Shown here in pieces: positions 61,913 to 64,000 of a stretch of 64,000 bases of DNA. Positions within the stretch are counted from its first letter, which is position 1. Every line of letters begins with the position of its first letter. Below the pieces are notes generated by a model. It saw only the letters and a list, made by a program, of their open reading frames with translations. It made no database searches and was not told where the DNA came from. This stretch comes from Leisingera sp. M658. Lineage in GTDB: Bacteria; Pseudomonadota; Alphaproteobacteria; Rhodobacterales; Rhodobacteraceae. The stretch lies in contig NZ_CP083546.1 of NCBI RefSeq assembly GCF_025144145.1, positions 1-64,000 on the forward strand, written 5' to 3'. The position numbers and the translations under genes are program-made.

Positions 61913-62231
61913 ATGGCACGAGCAGACGAAGATTTTTCAGGTGCAAAGCCGGCTCTTTTTCTGGGGCAAGAATTGCTGGGGATCCAGCGGGACGACAAGC
62001 GGGATACCCCATACCCCGGGTTTTGGGACCTGCCGGGCGACGGGCGCGAAGGCGGCAAAAGTCCCGAAGCCTGCGCGCTGCGGGAGACCCGGGAAGAAGT
62101 TGGCCTAATGCTGCCGCCAGACAGGTGAAATTCGGAGAGGAGGGGCAGGGAGGGGCGATTATGCCGCGGAATACCTAAAGCGCGCACTCGTTGGCGGTGC
62201 CGCATCTTGCCGGACGACTAAGGCACTGCCT
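61913..62231 (+). pseudogene. Decayed NUDIX hydrolase
   Basis: The first 71 codons encode the N-terminal half of a NUDIX hydrolase (ALFLGQELLGIQRDDK, PGFWDLPGDG, EACALRETREEVGL) and then stop. Later segments of the same family appear out of frame (KFGEEGQGG at about 62126; HSLAVPHLAGRLRHCL at about 62185-62230). The middle third is missing and the Nudix box has Lys in place of one conserved Glu, so the gene is dead. Confidence 0.78.
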
Positions 62232-62269
62232 TGCGGAGCGGGCGGTTTGCATGGGGCTGAAAGAAAGAT

Positions 62270-62289
62270 CCCCCGCTAATTAGCGGGGG
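62270..62289. repeat. 20-bp perfect palindrome
   Basis: CCCCCGCTAATTAGCGGGGG, a fully symmetrical sequence in the gene-free stretch 62232-62624 between the NUDIX remnant and pyrF. No U-tract follows. A smaller inverted repeat GCCTAA/TTAGGC lies at 62559-62573 just past the pyrF stop. Nothing else is recognised in this gap. Confidence 0.6.
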
Positions 62290-62624
62290 GAGGTGACGGG
62301 TCTCAGGAAGAAAAGCCCGTCTGGGGAGTGTCTCAAGTCCTAGACTCGCTCAGTCGGCGGTAATTCGCAAAGTCCGCGGCAGCGGGCAGAGTTTGCGGGG
62401 CTGCGTGGTGTGCTTTTGAAGGCACAGGGCAATTTGGCGCAGATTCTGCCGCTCCCGGCGGATTTATCAGTGAAAAGAATTGCTTGACGTGGCGTCACTA
62501 TACTTTTGAACCATGGCTCCCACTGGCGGATTGTGCATGGCGCAAAAGATTTATTCCCGCCTAATTTTTAGGCATGAAGGCACGGGAAGCGTTTGCAGCG
62601 CAGGCAGCCTGTGGATGTTCGGTA

Positions 62625-63341
62625 TTAATCCTGCACGCCGGCCAGCTCAGCCAGGATGGCTTCGGCTGCGGCGCGGGGGCTGTTTGCCTGCCAGATCGGA
62701 CGGCCAACAACGATATGGTCAGCACCGTCAACAATAGCGCTCGCAGGTGTCGCGACCCGTTTTTGGTCGCCGAGGTCGGCACCGGCGGGGCGGACGCCGG
62801 GGGTGACGATCAGCTTGCCTTCGGCTTCGGGCAGGGCGCGGATCAAGGCCGCTTCCTGCGGGCTGGCGATCACCCCGTCGGCGCCGGCGGCAAAGGCGTT
62901 GCCTGCGCGTTCCAGTACCAGATCCTGCACCGCACCCTCTTTGATCAGAGCACCGTCCAAGTCCTGGCGGTCCAGTGAGGTGAGGATGGTGACGGCAAGG
63001 ATCTTGAGGTCCTTGCCGGCAGCGCCTTCCTTGGCCGCCTGCACAACGTAAGGGTCGCCATGAACGGTGAGGAAATCGAGATTGAACTGGGCCAGACCGC
63101 GCACCGCATTTTCCACGGTGGCGCCGATGTCGAACAGCTTCATGTCGAGGAAGATACGCTTGCCGTGCTCCTGCTTCAGCTCATTTGCCAGCGCCAGACC
63201 GCCTCCGGTCAGCATGCCTAGGCCGATCTTGTAGAAGGAGACCGCATCTCCCAGCTGTTCGGCCAGCTTCAGGCCATTCAGCGCGTTGGGGACATCCATG
63301 GCAACAATCAGACGGTCGTCGGCGCGCGGGGCTTGGGTCAT
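62625..63341 (-). CDS. pyrF: Orotidine 5'-phosphate decarboxylase
   Basis: Decarboxylates OMP to UMP, the last step of pyrimidine synthesis. 238 aa, TIM barrel, with catalytic LDMKLFDIGATV, IVAMDVPN, VTPGVRPAG and VGRPIW motifs in the usual order. It faces away from clpB. Confidence 0.97.
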   Translation of the reverse strand: MTQAPRADDRLIVAMDVPNALNGLKLAEQLGDAVSFYKIGLGMLTGGGLALANELKQEHGKRIFLDMKLFDIGATVENAVRGLAQFNLDFLTVHGDPYVVQAAKEGAAGKDLKILAVTILTSLDRQDLDGALIKEGAVQDLVLERAGNAFAAGADGVIASPQEAALIRALPEAEGKLIVTPGVRPAGADLGDQKRVATPASAIVDGADHIVVGRPIWQANSPRAAAEAILAELAGVQD

Positions 63342-63572
63342 GGTGGGTCCTCATTTGGCAGGCGGGTTTGGCTGGAAACTGGCGTTTCATACGCAAGGGG
63401 CTTCGGTTGGGCAAGGTGCAGACGGGGCTCCCGCAACTGAAGCTGCCCCCATGCGGGGGCAGAATACAGTTTTGGGCCCGGCGCCGCACTGGCGCGCGGC
63501 GCGGTCACTCCTGTGGCGCCGGGGAAGTTGACGCAGGTCAGGGATTTGCTCATCTTTTCGGTGTTTACTGAT

Positions 63573-63600
63573 CTTGAAGCGGCTGGTTTGCTTCCCACAT
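63573..63600 (+). promoter_or_regulatory. Candidate RpoH (sigma-32) promoter of clpB
   Basis: CTTGAAG (63573-63579), a 14-nt spacer, then CCCACAT (63594-63600), close to the heat-shock consensus CTTGAAA-N13/14-CCCCAT. The clpB ATG is 79 nt further on. Confidence 0.6.
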
Positions 63601-63678
63601 TGAACCTTGAGGCCCGGACAGGGGCGTGCCGCAGGGCGGGCGCTGCCAAACATCGGGCGCTTGATAAAGGAGAGCAAG

Positions 63679-64000
63679 ATGGACTTGAACAAGTTCACTG
63701 AGCGTGCACGCGGATTCGTGCAGGCGGCGCAGACGATTGCGATGCGCGAAGGGCATCAGCGGCTGGTGCCAGAGCACATTCTGAAAGCATTGATGGATGA
63801 TGATCAGGGGCTGGCGGGCAACCTGATCTCCCGCGCGGGCGGCGCTCCGGCGCGCGTGGTTGAGGCTGTCGAGGCTGCTGTTGCCAAGCAGGCGAAGGTG
63901 AGCGGAGACGCGGCGCAGATCTATTTGGACGGCCAGACTGCCAAGGTGTTGGACGAGGCTGCCAGGATTGCCGAGAAGGCAGGCGACAGCTTTGTGCCGG
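63679..64000 (+). CDS. clpB: ATP-dependent chaperone ClpB (N-terminal part, cut by window end)
   Basis: The first 107 codons of the disaggregase ClpB: MDLNKFTERARGFVQAAQTI, REGHQRLVPEHILKALMDDD and the second N-domain repeat (DEAARIAEKAGDSFVP). SD AAAGGAG precedes the ATG. The gene continues past the window. A heat-shock-type promoter lies upstream. Confidence 0.93.
   Translation, partial: MDLNKFTERARGFVQAAQTIAMREGHQRLVPEHILKALMDDDQGLAGNLISRAGGAPARVVEAVEAAVAKQAKVSGDAAQIYLDGQTAKVLDEAARIAEKAGDSFVP

Noticed and set aside
62513-62737. 74-aa open frame on the plus strand
   Set aside because: Its second half is antisense to pyrF, no SD is present and the product has no family.
1-64000. CRISPR array, prophage or rRNA operon
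   Set aside because: No regularly spaced repeats, phage structural genes or rRNA sequence were seen on either strand.

Overview
The window reads as chromosomal DNA of a marine alphaproteobacterium of the Rhodobacteraceae, Roseobacter group (Leisingera/Phaeobacter/Ruegeria-like). The grounds are high GC, gene families typical of that group (two-domain ALDH16-type dehydrogenase beside deoC, DUF1674, DUF3035 lipoprotein followed by an M16 peptidase pair, DUF3775, Zn-ribbon DinB) and extragenic palindromes of the kind seen in roseobacters. It starts on the first base of dnaA, so it is probably the conventional start of a chromosome. The genus is an inference.

Layout. 1-16 kb is core genes: dnaA, rarD, a DUF2233 glycosidase, rbfA, dapB, an SDH assembly factor, rsmB, a heparinase-like protein, purH, lspA, a DUF3035 lipoprotein, a catalytic/non-catalytic M16 peptidase pair and pnp. 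16-24 kb holds two glycan-type genes, a 1-Cys peroxiredoxin, an aldehyde dehydrogenase, azlCD with a divergent XRE-cupin regulator, an RluA-type synthase and truB. 24.2-25.1 kb is a decayed IS5-family element inserted in the stop codon of a class III nucleotide cyclase gene. 25-34 kb has the cyclase, rmuC, mutL, a deoC-ALDH16 catabolic pair and rpsO. 34-36.5 kb has an RTX protein, DUF1643, an IS481 remnant and DUF3775. 36.6-42 kb is a four-gene lysine/saccharopine operon, an M20 amidohydrolase and a WGR protein.

The largest functional block is 42.1-54.8 kb. A response regulator and hybrid histidine kinase face away from an AMP-forming acyl-CoA ligase. Then come a complete LivGHM-SBP-LivF-type ABC importer and a phenylacetate-CoA-ligase-like gene. 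This looks like regulated uptake of an organic acid or amino acid coupled to CoA activation; the substrate cannot be read from sequence. Four small genes or ORFs lie in it, two of them ones an annotation pipeline may miss (61 aa antisense with its own terminator; 36 aa overlapping both livG and livH).

54.9-58.9 kb is a ferric-iron importer split into fbpB and fbpA units, apparently sharing an iron-box-like operator, with a COG0523 GTPase between them and no ATPase in view. 59-64 kb carries rpmJ, tRNA-Val(GAC), an N-formylglutamate amidohydrolase, a Zn-ribbon DinB, a decayed NUDIX gene, pyrF and the start of clpB behind a heat-shock-type promoter.

No CRISPR array, prophage or large foreign island is visible. 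The less ordinary material is small: mini-insertions inside transposase remnants, small ORFs, palindromic operators and long extragenic hairpins.
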